Positions 43,845-51,829 of a stretch of DNA of 64,000 nucleotides are shown piece by piece (position 1 is the stretch's first letter; every line of letters starts with the position of its first letter). This stretch comes from Marivivens geojensis (lineage in GTDB: Bacteria; Pseudomonadota; Alphaproteobacteria; Rhodobacterales; Rhodobacteraceae). The notes under the pieces were generated by a model. That model worked only from the letters and a program-made list of their open reading frames with translations, ran no database searches and was not told the DNA's origin. The DNA is taken from positions 248,001 through 312,000 of the forward strand of contig NZ_JALKCU010000002.1 of the NCBI RefSeq assembly GCF_023540835.1, read 5' to 3'. Position numbers and translations under genes: made by a program.

Positions 43845-45392
43845 ATGAAAGGGGCACAGCTGATCACAGCCTTTGTTTTGCTGGCCTCCGCGACCCAAGC
43901 CCAAGAGGCAGGTCCGCTGTCAGCCATTGATTGGCTGTCCAATAGCGTTGATCCGAATATCATCGTCAGCCCTCTAGGATCTGAGTTTGGAACAGGCGTT
44001 GCGCCACTCGACGGGGCGGAATCACCCGTGGTCACAGTGACCCCTCTCGACAGTGGATCCCCTGATTTGGTCGGGCTCTTACCGCCATCGATGACGGGGC
44101 TACCGAACACCATTTGGTCGGCAAGCACCGAATCAATTCTCGTGTCTCTCGTGACCGCAGAACGGACAGAGTCGGTCCCCGCGATCCAAGACTTCCTAAC
44201 GGTCCTACTTCTCGCCGAAGCCAAACCGCCCTTTGATGCGGGCCGTGAGGGGAACCTATTCCTTGCCCGCGTTGATAAATTGCTCGAGGTCGGTGCACTG
44301 CAACAGGCCCAAGCACTTCTTGAGGCCGCGGACCCGCAAGAACCCGCCCTCTTCCGCCGTTGGTTCGACATTTCGCTGCTGACGGGCACCGAAGACAACG
44401 CATGTGCCACGATGCGCGACGCACCTGACCTCGCGCCCACTCATGCGGTCCGTATTTTCTGCGTGGCCCGTGGCGGCGATTGGGATACGGCGGCACTGAT
44501 CCTCAACACTGGGATTGCGCTCGGTGACATTCAGCCCGACGACGAACGGCTTTTGGTGCGGTTTCTTGAGACTGAATTCGATGATCATGCGGCACCTGTT
44601 CCTACGCCTGATCGGATAACGCCACTGAAATTCCGCCTGCTCGAAGCGATTGGCGAGCCCGTTCCCACGGCAACCCTACCACGCGCCTTTGCCCACGCCG
44701 ATCTGCGCGATGTGGCAAGCTGGCGGAGCCAGCTTGAAGCGGCAGAGCGTTTGGCCCGTTACGGTGCGGTCGACGACAATGTTCTACGTGCGCTCTACAC
44801 CGCGCAACGTCCTGCGGCTTCTGGCGGCATCTGGGATCGCGCCGAAGCGTTCCAACGGTTTGACACAGCCATTCGCGCACGCGAGCCCGTTGCAGTTGCC
44901 GCAGCCCTGCCCGCCGCATGGTCCGCAATGCAACACGCGCGCACCGAAGTGCCGTTTGCGCGTCTCTATGCACCAGACCTCGCTGCCTTGCCTTTGACAG
45001 GTGACGCAGCGGCCTTGGCGTTTCACGTGCTACTGTTGTCCGCTGATTACGAGGCCGCAGCACTTAGCTTTGCCGCGACCACCGATGAAGATGAATTCCT
45101 GAGCGCAGTTGCCCGCGGCAACGTCTCATCCGTCACAGCAAAGACGCCCGCGCAACAAACTGTATTTGCTGCATTTTCAGGCGAAACACTCGTTCCCGAG
45201 TCCATCGCAGACCTCATCAATTCGCAGAAATTGGGCGAAGCACTGCTGCGCACCATTGCGACCTTTGGTGAGGGCATGACAGGCGATCCGGTTGCCATTT
45301 CAGAGGCGCTCGTAACCCTGCGCACGGTCGGACTAGAGGATGTCGCGCGCCGTGCGGCGCTGCAGTATCTGTTGTTGGACCGCCCATCATGA
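43845..45392 (+). CDS. Secreted helical-repeat protein linked to xerD
   Basis: The 515-aa protein has a signal peptide (LITAFVLLASATQA-QE) and a long alpha-helical body with TPR-like pairs (AQALLEAADPQEPALFRRWFDISLL, DWDTAALILNTGIALG, YEAAALSFAATTDEDEFLSAV). It would be periplasmic. I know it only as a conserved alphaproteobacterial hypothetical placed directly before xerD; the stop overlaps the xerD start by four bases. A role in the cell envelope or in division is possible, but nothing in the sequence proves it. Confidence 0.65.
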   Translation: MKGAQLITAFVLLASATQAQEAGPLSAIDWLSNSVDPNIIVSPLGSEFGTGVAPLDGAESPVVTVTPLDSGSPDLVGLLPPSMTGLPNTIWSASTESILVSLVTAERTESVPAIQDFLTVLLLAEAKPPFDAGREGNLFLARVDKLLEVGALQQAQALLEAADPQEPALFRRWFDISLLTGTEDNACATMRDAPDLAPTHAVRIFCVARGGDWDTAALILNTGIALGDIQPDDERLLVRFLETEFDDHAAPVPTPDRITPLKFRLLEAIGEPVPTATLPRAFAHADLRDVASWRSQLEAAERLARYGAVDDNVLRALYTAQRPAASGGIWDRAEAFQRFDTAIRAREPVAVAAALPAAWSAMQHARTEVPFARLYAPDLAALPLTGDAAALAFHVLLLSADYEAAALSFAATTDEDEFLSAVARGNVSSVTAKTPAQQTVFAAFSGETLVPESIADLINSQKLGEALLRTIATFGEGMTGDPVAISEALVTLRTVGLEDVARRAALQYLLLDRPS

Positions 45393-46327
45393 CAGCGCCG
45401 TCAGGCATGATGCACTGGATCCAGAGCTTCCTCGAAGCGCAGGCCGCTGAACTTGATGCCGCAACGAACACCCAACTGGCCTATGCCCGCGACCTCAAGG
45501 ATTTTGCGGACTGGCTAGACCGTCGCAAGATCCATTTCCTCGATGCGGATCGGACCAACGTCGAAAACTACCTAATCAGCTGCGAGGCTGAAGGGTTGGC
45601 CGTTTCGACCCGCGCCCGTCGCCTCTCTGCGATCAAACAGCTTTACCGTTTTGCCTTTGAAGAAGGCTGGCGCAGCGATAACCCTGCGGTTCAAATCAAA
45701 GGACCCGGACAGCCTAAACGATTGCCCAAAACGCTGAGCGTTGAGGATGTTGACCGCCTCCTGCATGTCGCCCGTACACATGGCCGCGACACGGCGCGCA
45801 ACGCATGTCTAATGGAACTTCTTTACGCGACGGGCATGCGCGTCACCGAACTCGTAAGCCTCCCAATTGCCGCTGCGCGGGGCAATCCGCAGATGCTCTT
45901 GGTGCGCGGCAAAGGGGGTAAGGAACGGATGGTCCCGCTCTCTGCTGCGGCCTTGAACGCGATCTCGGACTGGCTCGATGTCCGAGACACGGCAGAGGAC
46001 CTCGCCAAACGCAAAGGCATCCCTGCCTCCAAATTCCTCTTTCCATCGCGGAGCAAAGACGGCCACCTGACGCGCCATCGTTTCTTTGCCCTGATCAAAG
46101 AGCTCGCGGTCGCTGCAGGCATTTCCCCCGAAAGCGTCACCCCCCACACCATTCGCCACGCATTTGCCACGCACCTTTTGGCGGGAGGGGCTGATTTACG
46201 GGCCATCCAGACGATGTTGGGCCACGCGGACCTCGCGACAACGGAAATTTACACTCATGTGCTAGATGACCGTTTGAAAGACCTCGTTCTGACGCATCAT
46301 CCGCTTTCGAAAAAACGGACCACTTGA
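45389..46327 (+). CDS. xerD: Site-specific tyrosine recombinase XerD
   Basis: The housekeeping XerCD partner that resolves chromosome dimers at dif. The 312-aa protein has the N-terminal SAM-like core-binding domain and the catalytic set R151 (GMRVTE), K175 (GKGGKER), H253 and R256 (HTIRHAFATHLL), H279 and nucleophile Y288 (EIYTHV). It is chromosomal rather than element-borne: its length and neighbours fit the host gene. Confidence 0.93.
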   Translation: MTAPSGMMHWIQSFLEAQAAELDAATNTQLAYARDLKDFADWLDRRKIHFLDADRTNVENYLISCEAEGLAVSTRARRLSAIKQLYRFAFEEGWRSDNPAVQIKGPGQPKRLPKTLSVEDVDRLLHVARTHGRDTARNACLMELLYATGMRVTELVSLPIAAARGNPQMLLVRGKGGKERMVPLSAAALNAISDWLDVRDTAEDLAKRKGIPASKFLFPSRSKDGHLTRHRFFALIKELAVAAGISPESVTPHTIRHAFATHLLAGGADLRAIQTMLGHADLATTEIYTHVLDDRLKDLVLTHHPLSKKRTT

Positions 46328-46378
46328 ACCGCGCCCTTCGCGCCCCCATAACCGTTGTAGACCAACGGATTGGACCCA

Positions 46379-47677
46379 ATGCCTGTTCTCGACGCTACAT
46401 TCTGGATCACTGCCGCCGCCATCCTCGTGCTTTTGGTGCTCTCTGGCTTTTTCTCAGGCTCTGAAACGGCGCTGACGGCCGCGAGCCGTGGTAAGTTACG
46501 CTCTGCCGCCGACAAAGGATCGCGTGGGGCTGAGGCGGCGTTGGACGTGACAGAGGACAACGAACGCCTGATCGGGTCGATCCTCTTGGGCAATAACGTG
46601 GTGAATATCCTCGCCACCTCGCTGGCGACAGCGGTTCTGACGAAACTCTTTGGGCAAAACGGCGTTGCGCTGGCGACCTTGGGGATGACCCTCCTCGTTC
46701 TGATCTTTGCCGAGGTGCTGCCGAAAACCTATGCCATCACCAATCCAGAAACCGTAGCGGCCCGCGTGGCTTCTCCGATCCGCATTGTGATCCTCGTATT
46801 TTCGCCGGTTGTCTCTGCCGTGCGACTGTTGGTGCGTTTGGTTCTGCGGATGTTCGGCGTCAAAGCCGACCCAGACAGCAACATCCTCGCCGTCCGCGAA
46901 GAGATCGCAGGCGCACTGCAACTCGGCCATTCCGAAGGTGTGGTCGAAAAAGAAGACCGCGACCGTATCCTAGGCGCACTCGACCTGTCGGAACGCTTTG
47001 TCGAAGAGGTAATGCTTCACCGGTCTGGCATTCAGATGATCGACGCGGGTCTGCCCGTGCCTGAAATCCTCGCGCAGGTTCTCGAAAGCCCGCACACCCG
47101 ATTGCCCCTCTATCGCGATGATCCCGAAAACGTGGTCGGTGTGCTCCACGCCAAAGACCTCCTGCGCGCCATGCACCGCATGCTCGAAGACGGAACGATG
47201 GATACCGACGAGATGAACAAATTCGACATCATGTCGGTCGCGATGAAGCCCTACTTTATCCCCGAAACGACCACGCTCGACGATCAGATGCGCAAGTTCC
47301 TTGAACGCAAAACGCACTTTGCCTTGGTGGTGGATGAATACGGCGGGCTTGAGGGGCTGATCACACTCGAAGACATCCTCGAAGAGATCGTCGGTGAAAT
47401 CGCCGATGAATTTGACGTGGCCGAAGAAGACATGATCAAACCGACTGCGGACGGCGCCTATATTGTCGACGGGTCTATGACCCTGCGTGACCTGAACCGT
47501 GCCCACGATTGGAACCTCCCCGATGATGAGGCGAATACCATCGCGGGTCTGGTGATCCATGAGGCGCAGATGATCCCTGTTGTGGGTCAAGTGTTCAGCT
47601 TCCACGGCTTCCGGTTCGAAGTGATCGATAAGGAACAGAACCGGATCACCAGCCTGAAAATCCGCCAGCTCAATTGA
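46379..47677 (+). CDS. CNNM/CorC (HlyC)-type transporter-associated protein
   Basis: The 432-aa inner-membrane protein has a CNNM domain (three to four helices, FFSGSETALTAASRGKL), two CBS domains (about 215-330, including VVDEYGGLEGLITLEDILEEIVGEI) and a C-terminal CorC_HlyC domain. The family is linked to Mg2+/Co2+ efflux or homeostasis. I use ATG 46379; a TTG three codons earlier is possible. Its 3' end faces the HerA-like gene across a short shared terminator. Confidence 0.9.
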   Translation: MPVLDATFWITAAAILVLLVLSGFFSGSETALTAASRGKLRSAADKGSRGAEAALDVTEDNERLIGSILLGNNVVNILATSLATAVLTKLFGQNGVALATLGMTLLVLIFAEVLPKTYAITNPETVAARVASPIRIVILVFSPVVSAVRLLVRLVLRMFGVKADPDSNILAVREEIAGALQLGHSEGVVEKEDRDRILGALDLSERFVEEVMLHRSGIQMIDAGLPVPEILAQVLESPHTRLPLYRDDPENVVGVLHAKDLLRAMHRMLEDGTMDTDEMNKFDIMSVAMKPYFIPETTTLDDQMRKFLERKTHFALVVDEYGGLEGLITLEDILEEIVGEIADEFDVAEEDMIKPTADGAYIVDGSMTLRDLNRAHDWNLPDDEANTIAGLVIHEAQMIPVVGQVFSFHGFRFEVIDKEQNRITSLKIRQLN

Positions 47678-47681
47678 AAAA

Positions 47682-47701
47682 GGCGGCTCGCGCCGCCCTT
47701 T
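47682..47701 (-). terminator. Terminator between CorC-type and HerA-like genes
   Basis: The stem GGCGGC-TCGC-GCCGCC has five As on its left, which become a T-run for the leftward gene; the rightward side has only CTTTCC. It therefore serves mainly the HerA-like gene. Confidence 0.7.
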
Positions 47702-47704
47702 CCG

Positions 47705-49255
47705 TTATCGTGATTTGAACAGTGTCCCGAGGATGCCGCGCACAATGCGCCGTCCTGTGGTTCCCTTCAGCTCTTTGATGACAGCAGAGCCAATGGCCTC
47801 TCCAAAGGTTTCATCCTTCGTTGACCGCGTCCGTGTCGTGCGGGTTTTCGTCGACCGCGACGACCCACCGTCATAGCGGCGCGCATTGCGGAACTCGCGT
47901 TCCTCTTCCTCTGCCTTGGCTTCGGCTTCTTCCGCAGCAGCCGCCTCTTTGGCGGCGGCATCCGCACGTTTCAGCAGGATTTCGTGTGCCGATTCACGAT
48001 CCACAGCGTTGTCATACTTTGCCCCCATCGGGGACGTCGCCATCAGCGCCTTGCGATCGCTCGACTCAATCGGGCCGAGTTTCGACGATGGTGGACGGAT
48101 CAGGGTGCGTTGCGCGATCCCTGGGATCCCCTTGTTTTCCAGCATAGAGGTCACAGCCTCGCCCGTGCCCACCTCGGTGATGGCATCAGCGATATCGAAC
48201 GCAGGGTTCGGACGATAGTTTTCTGCCGCCTGACGCAGCGCCTTCTGATCCTTCGCTGTAAAGGCCCGCAGCGCATGCTGCACACGGTTGCCCAACTGGC
48301 CCAGAATGTCCTCTGGCACGTCAGCAGGATTTTGCGTGATGAAATAAACGCCGACCCCTTTGGATCGGATCAAACGCGCGACCTGTTCAACCTTATCAAC
48401 CAAGGCCTTGGGCGCGTCATCGAACAGCAAATGCGCCTCGTCAAAGAAGAACACGAGTTTGGGTTTATCAGGGTTGCCGACCTCGGGCAGTTCTTCGAAC
48501 AATTCAGAGAGTAGCCACAACAGGAACGTCGCATAGAGGCGCGGGCTGTTCATCAGCTTATCCGCCGCCAAAAGGTTGATCTGACCACGACCGTCGGGTG
48601 CCACCTGCATCATATCCATCAGGTCCAAGGCAGGCTCTCCAAAGAACGCCGTTGCACCCTGATTTTCCAACACGAGCAACTGACGCTGGATCGCACCGAT
48701 CGACGCAGACGCGATATTCCCATAGCGCAGTGCAATCTCACTCGCGTGTTCACCGACCCACAGGAGCATTGATTGCAGATCTTTGAGGTCTAAGAGTGGA
48801 AGCCCCTCTTCATCTGCGACACGGAACACGATGTTCAAAACGCCCTCTTGGACATCCGACAGTTCCAACATCCGCGCGAGCAAAAGTGGCCCCATTTCGG
48901 CAACGGTAGTGCGCACAGGGTGGCCCTGATCGCCGTAGAGGTCCCAAAAGGTCACTGGGAATTTATCATATTGCAGGTCGAGCCCGATGGTCGCTGCCCG
49001 CTTCATAAACGCATCGTGGAGTTTGAAATCCGCAGAGCCCGCCGCCGCCAAACCCGACAAATCGCCCTTAATATCAGAGAGAAACACAGGAACGCCCGCG
49101 GCCGAAAACCCCTCGGCCAGAATTTGCAGCGTCACCGTCTTACCCGTGCCCGTCGCCCCTGCGATCAAGCCGTGACGGTTCGCGTAGTTGAGCAAAAGCC
49201 CCTGCTGTTCAGCGTAGCCTTCGCCACCACCGCCGATAAAAATCGCGTTTTCCAT
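47705..49255 (-). CDS. HerA/FtsK-like ATPase, DUF853 family
   Basis: The 516-aa P-loop ATPase has Walker A GATGTGKT (33-40), LSDIKGDLSGLA, Walker B LVFFFDEAHLLF and the sensor region YFITQNPADVPEDILGQLGNRVQHALRAFT. This is the DUF853 (YjgR-type) branch of the HerA helicases, which are probably DNA-pumping motors, although no NurA partner is present. A charged coiled-coil (about 425-460) and a basic Ser/Arg/Thr segment precede the final helix. The family is widespread and its cellular role is not established. Confidence 0.9.
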   Translation of the reverse strand: MENAIFIGGGGEGYAEQQGLLLNYANRHGLIAGATGTGKTVTLQILAEGFSAAGVPVFLSDIKGDLSGLAAAGSADFKLHDAFMKRAATIGLDLQYDKFPVTFWDLYGDQGHPVRTTVAEMGPLLLARMLELSDVQEGVLNIVFRVADEEGLPLLDLKDLQSMLLWVGEHASEIALRYGNIASASIGAIQRQLLVLENQGATAFFGEPALDLMDMMQVAPDGRGQINLLAADKLMNSPRLYATFLLWLLSELFEELPEVGNPDKPKLVFFFDEAHLLFDDAPKALVDKVEQVARLIRSKGVGVYFITQNPADVPEDILGQLGNRVQHALRAFTAKDQKALRQAAENYRPNPAFDIADAITEVGTGEAVTSMLENKGIPGIAQRTLIRPPSSKLGPIESSDRKALMATSPMGAKYDNAVDRESAHEILLKRADAAAKEAAAAEEAEAKAEEEEREFRNARRYDGGSSRSTKTRTTRTRSTKDETFGEAIGSAVIKELKGTTGRRIVRGILGTLFKSR

Positions 49256-49325
49256 AACGTCCCCTAAATGCTCAAATCGGTGCTAAAATACATCCTTAAC
49301 GGTTTCATGCCATAGTGAAAGCGTT

Positions 49326-49399
49326 CGTCAGAATTGTATTCTGACCGACAAAATCTCCTCCCTGTTAGACTTGCCGCGCCTCTGGGCGCGGTTTTTTTA
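49326..49399 (+). ncRNA. Candidate sRNA 1 with anti-Shine-Dalgarno motif
   Basis: A hairpin (GTCAGAAT-TGT-ATTCTGAC, 49327-49345) is followed by a single-stranded stretch holding TCTCCTCCC (49354-49362), then a terminator (CCGCGCC-TCTG-GGCGCGG with seven Ts, 49374-49398). No gene reads into this terminator from the left: the neighbouring HerA-like gene is on the opposite strand. The exposed CUCCUCCC is the motif of the Rhodobacterales CcsR ('cuckoo') sRNAs, which pair with ribosome-binding sites. I see no sure promoter. Confidence 0.55.
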
Positions 49400-49429
49400 G
49401 GCGACTGCCATAAAACTGTCGTTTCTTAG

Positions 49430-49458
49430 TTGACGGTCCCGATTCCTTTTCGTAGCGT
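49430..49458 (+). promoter_or_regulatory. Promoter of candidate sRNA 2
   Basis: TTGACG (49430-49435) and TAGCGT (49453-49458) are 17 bp apart. The predicted start is near 49465, directly before the structured segment described next. Confidence 0.55.
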
Positions 49459-49464
49459 CACCAC

Positions 49465-49531
49465 AAATAGTCGGCCAAGTCCGACAGGGAGAATAGAGAA
49501 AGGGGATCGATTTCGGTCCCTTTTCTTTTTG
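49465..49531 (+). ncRNA. Candidate sRNA 2 (or leader attenuator) ending in a strong terminator
   Basis: From the predicted start at about 49465 the RNA would fold a small hairpin (GTCGG-6 nt-CCGAC, 49470-49485), then a 13-base linker, then an 11-bp stem (49499-49509 with 49514-49524, loop ATTT) followed by TCTTTTT. The length is about 65 nt. No ORF is inside. It stands 130 bp before ialB, so it could be an independent sRNA or a premature-termination product of an ialB leader. Confidence 0.55.
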
Positions 49532-49662
49532 CTGCAGGGCGTTAACGGTAACACTTCATGTGACCCAATCGGCAATCCTATGCCGATGGTGACGGCAATG
49601 TCACCTGACACACTCTGCCTCACGTGTTAGACAGTGCGCAGCAAACCAAGACAGGACTTTTT

Positions 49663-50232
49663 ATGTTCAACGTGATTAAACCGCTCGCCACCTTGACGAT
49701 GATCGCCCTTGGCGGTGTCGCACTGGCGCAAGAGACCGCAGCCCCCGCAACAGACGCCCCCGCTGACCCGCAGGTCGGTCAGGTCTACGTCAAAGAGACC
49801 TCTGGCGATTGGGAACTGCGCTGCCTCAAAGTCGAATCCGGCGATGAACCCTGCCAAATCTACCAACTGCTCAAGGATTCTGACGGAAACTCGATCATGG
49901 AAGTTACCATGTTCCCGATGCCTGCAGACCAACAGGCTGCCGCAGCAGCGACCCTTCTGGTTCCGCTGATGACCCGACTGTCCGAAGGTATCATGATCCA
50001 AGTTGATGACGCTGATCCGCGCCGTTACCCGATCGAATTCTGTAACCAAGGTGGCTGCGTCACCCGCGCTGGTTTCACCGCAGAAGAGCTCGCTGCGTTC
50101 AAGGCTGGGTCGAACGCGAAAGTGCGTATCGTCCGTGCAGAAACCGCACCTGAAGCTGCCGAAGTTATTCTGGATATGTCGCTCGCCGGTTTCACGGCTG
50201 GTTTCGACAAAGCCACCCCGCCGACCAACTAA
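49663..50232 (+). CDS. Invasion-associated locus B (IalB) family periplasmic protein
   Basis: The 189-aa protein has a signal peptide (...GGVALA-QE), an Ala/Pro spacer and an IalB domain (SGDWELRCLKVESGDEPCQIYQLLKDSDGNSIMEVTMFP ... FCNQGGCVTRAGFTAEELAAFKAG). The conserved cysteine pairs can form disulfides. The family name comes from Bartonella, but such proteins are general in alphaproteobacteria and the function is unsettled. AGG lies about ten bases before ATG 49663. Confidence 0.87.
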   Translation: MFNVIKPLATLTMIALGGVALAQETAAPATDAPADPQVGQVYVKETSGDWELRCLKVESGDEPCQIYQLLKDSDGNSIMEVTMFPMPADQQAAAAATLLVPLMTRLSEGIMIQVDDADPRRYPIEFCNQGGCVTRAGFTAEELAAFKAGSNAKVRIVRAETAPEAAEVILDMSLAGFTAGFDKATPPTN

Positions 50233-50249
50233 GGCGCTGAATTTCAAAC

Positions 50250-50277
50250 AAAACGCCGCCACTTGGGGCGGCGTTTT
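50250..50277. terminator. Bidirectional terminator between ialB-type gene and the ketosynthase gene
   Basis: AAAACGCCGCC-ACTTG-GGGCGGCGTTTT forms a GC stem with A and T tracts on both sides, serving the two convergent genes. Confidence 0.9.
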
Positions 50278-50281
50278 GCGT

Positions 50282-51493
50282 TTAAGGGGCTTTGCGCAGG
50301 GCGAGAACCGCGTTCAATCCGCCAAAGGCAAAGGCGTTTGTGAGAACCACATCCACATTCGCCTCGCGCGCCTCATTCGGCACCACGTCAAGCGCACATT
50401 CAGGATCAGGTTCTTCGTAGTTGATCGTCGGCGCGATGATCCCATCCTTAAGAGCCATTATACAGGCCAGCAGCTCGACCGCGCCCGTGCCACCGATCAA
50501 GTGACCATGCATCGACTTGGTCGAGGACATCATCAGTTTATCCGCATGCGGTCCAAAGGCATCCGCGACAGCCGCCGATTCCGTTTTGTCATTGGCCGCC
50601 GTGCCCGTGCCATGTGCGTTGATATAGCCAACCTCGCTCTTGTCGATCCGTGCGTCTCGCATTGCGCCAGTGATCGCACGCCCCGCGCCCTGCTTTGACG
50701 GCATCACGATGTCAGAGGCATCCGACGACATGGCAAAGCCGATGACTTCGGCAAGGATCGTCGCCCCACGTTTGCGCGCGTGTTCGTAATCCTCGAACAC
50801 GAAAACGCCCGCGCCTTCGCCTTGGACCATGCCGTTGCGATTGGCGCTGAACGGACGGCAACCGTCTTTTGACATAACGCGCAAGCCTTCCCAGGCTTTC
50901 ACACCGCCAAAGACCAGCATCGATTCAGACCCACCCGTCAGCATGACAGGTGCCATGCCCGAACGGATCATTTGGAACGCCTGCCCCATCGCGTGGTTCG
51001 AAGACGCGCAGGCCGTTGCCACGGTAAAGGACGGGCCGCGCAGGTTAAATTCGATCGAGAGGTGGCTCGTCGCCGCGTTGTTCATCAGCTTCGGCACGAT
51101 AAAGGGGTGAACGCGGTTCTTCCCTTCTTCGTAAACCACACGGTAGTTTTCATCCTGTGTCGTCAGACCACCGCCAGAGGTGCCAAGCACAACGCCCGAT
51201 CGATCTGCCAACTCACCGTGAAATTCCAGCCCCGACTGCGCCACAGCCTGACGCGCGGCGAGCAACGTGAACTGCGTAAACCGATCATAAAGCGCGATTT
51301 GCTGACGGTTGAAATGCGCGTGTTCGTCGTAGTTGCGAACTTGGCCTGCGATTTTCACCATCAGGCGGTCCACGTCGGGAATGTCCAACGGACCAATGCC
51401 ACAACGCCCTTCGCGCATCGCTTCAAAGGTTTGCGCAACATCATGGCCGAGGGCGTTAATCGTCCCCGCACCTGTAATCACAACGCGACGCAT
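50282..51493 (-). CDS. Beta-ketoacyl-ACP synthase (FabF/NodE-like)
   Basis: The 403-aa condensing enzyme has active-site C162 (ATACASSNHA), H294 (NAHGTGT) and H331 (SMHGHLIGG). It lies five bases after a dedicated acyl carrier protein gene and close to lpxD, away from the main fab cluster. This suggests a special acyl chain, for example for lipid A or another envelope lipid, rather than bulk fatty-acid synthesis. NodE/NodF pairs in rhizobia show the same layout. Confidence 0.9.
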   Translation of the reverse strand: MRRVVITGAGTINALGHDVAQTFEAMREGRCGIGPLDIPDVDRLMVKIAGQVRNYDEHAHFNRQQIALYDRFTQFTLLAARQAVAQSGLEFHGELADRSGVVLGTSGGGLTTQDENYRVVYEEGKNRVHPFIVPKLMNNAATSHLSIEFNLRGPSFTVATACASSNHAMGQAFQMIRSGMAPVMLTGGSESMLVFGGVKAWEGLRVMSKDGCRPFSANRNGMVQGEGAGVFVFEDYEHARKRGATILAEVIGFAMSSDASDIVMPSKQGAGRAITGAMRDARIDKSEVGYINAHGTGTAANDKTESAAVADAFGPHADKLMMSSTKSMHGHLIGGTGAVELLACIMALKDGIIAPTINYEEPDPECALDVVPNEAREANVDVVLTNAFAFGGLNAVLALRKAP

Positions 51494-51498
51494 TGGCG

Positions 51499-51756
51499 TT
51501 ATACCTTTTCGGAGACGAGCTTTGAGACAGCGTCAATGATGGCAGAGACAGACGAAATGTCGAAATCACTCTCGCTCGGGTCATTCGCATTGAACGGCAC
51601 AGAAATATCAAAGGCCTCTTCAATCGCAAAAATGCTCTCAACCAGACCGAGGCTATCAATACCCAAGTCTTCGAGGGTGTGTTCCATTTTCACGTCCGAC
51701 GGCTCTAGAACGGCCTGTTCGGCGATGATTTCGATGACTTTTTCGCGAATTTCCAT
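51499..51756 (-). CDS. Acyl carrier protein (specialised)
   Basis: An 85-aa ACP with the phosphopantetheine serine S35 in DLGIDSLGLVE. It is more divergent than housekeeping AcpP (MEIREKVIEIIAEQAVLEPSDVKM at the start, NDPSESDFDISSVSAIIDAVSKL at the end). I use ATG 51756 with GAGG upstream. It precedes the ketosynthase and follows lpxD on the same strand after 73 bp. Confidence 0.9.
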   Translation of the reverse strand: MEIREKVIEIIAEQAVLEPSDVKMEHTLEDLGIDSLGLVESIFAIEEAFDISVPFNANDPSESDFDISSVSAIIDAVSKLVSEKV

Positions 51757-51829
51757 GTGTCCTCGCCTCTCTCGGGTATGACCCTTGGGCATTTAAAATG
51801 ATCTAATCACTATGACCGCCGTTTGAAAC

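Noticed and set aside
45389-46327. XerD as an element-borne integrase
   Set aside because: Length, motifs and neighbours fit the host dimer-resolution recombinase, and no element boundaries are near.
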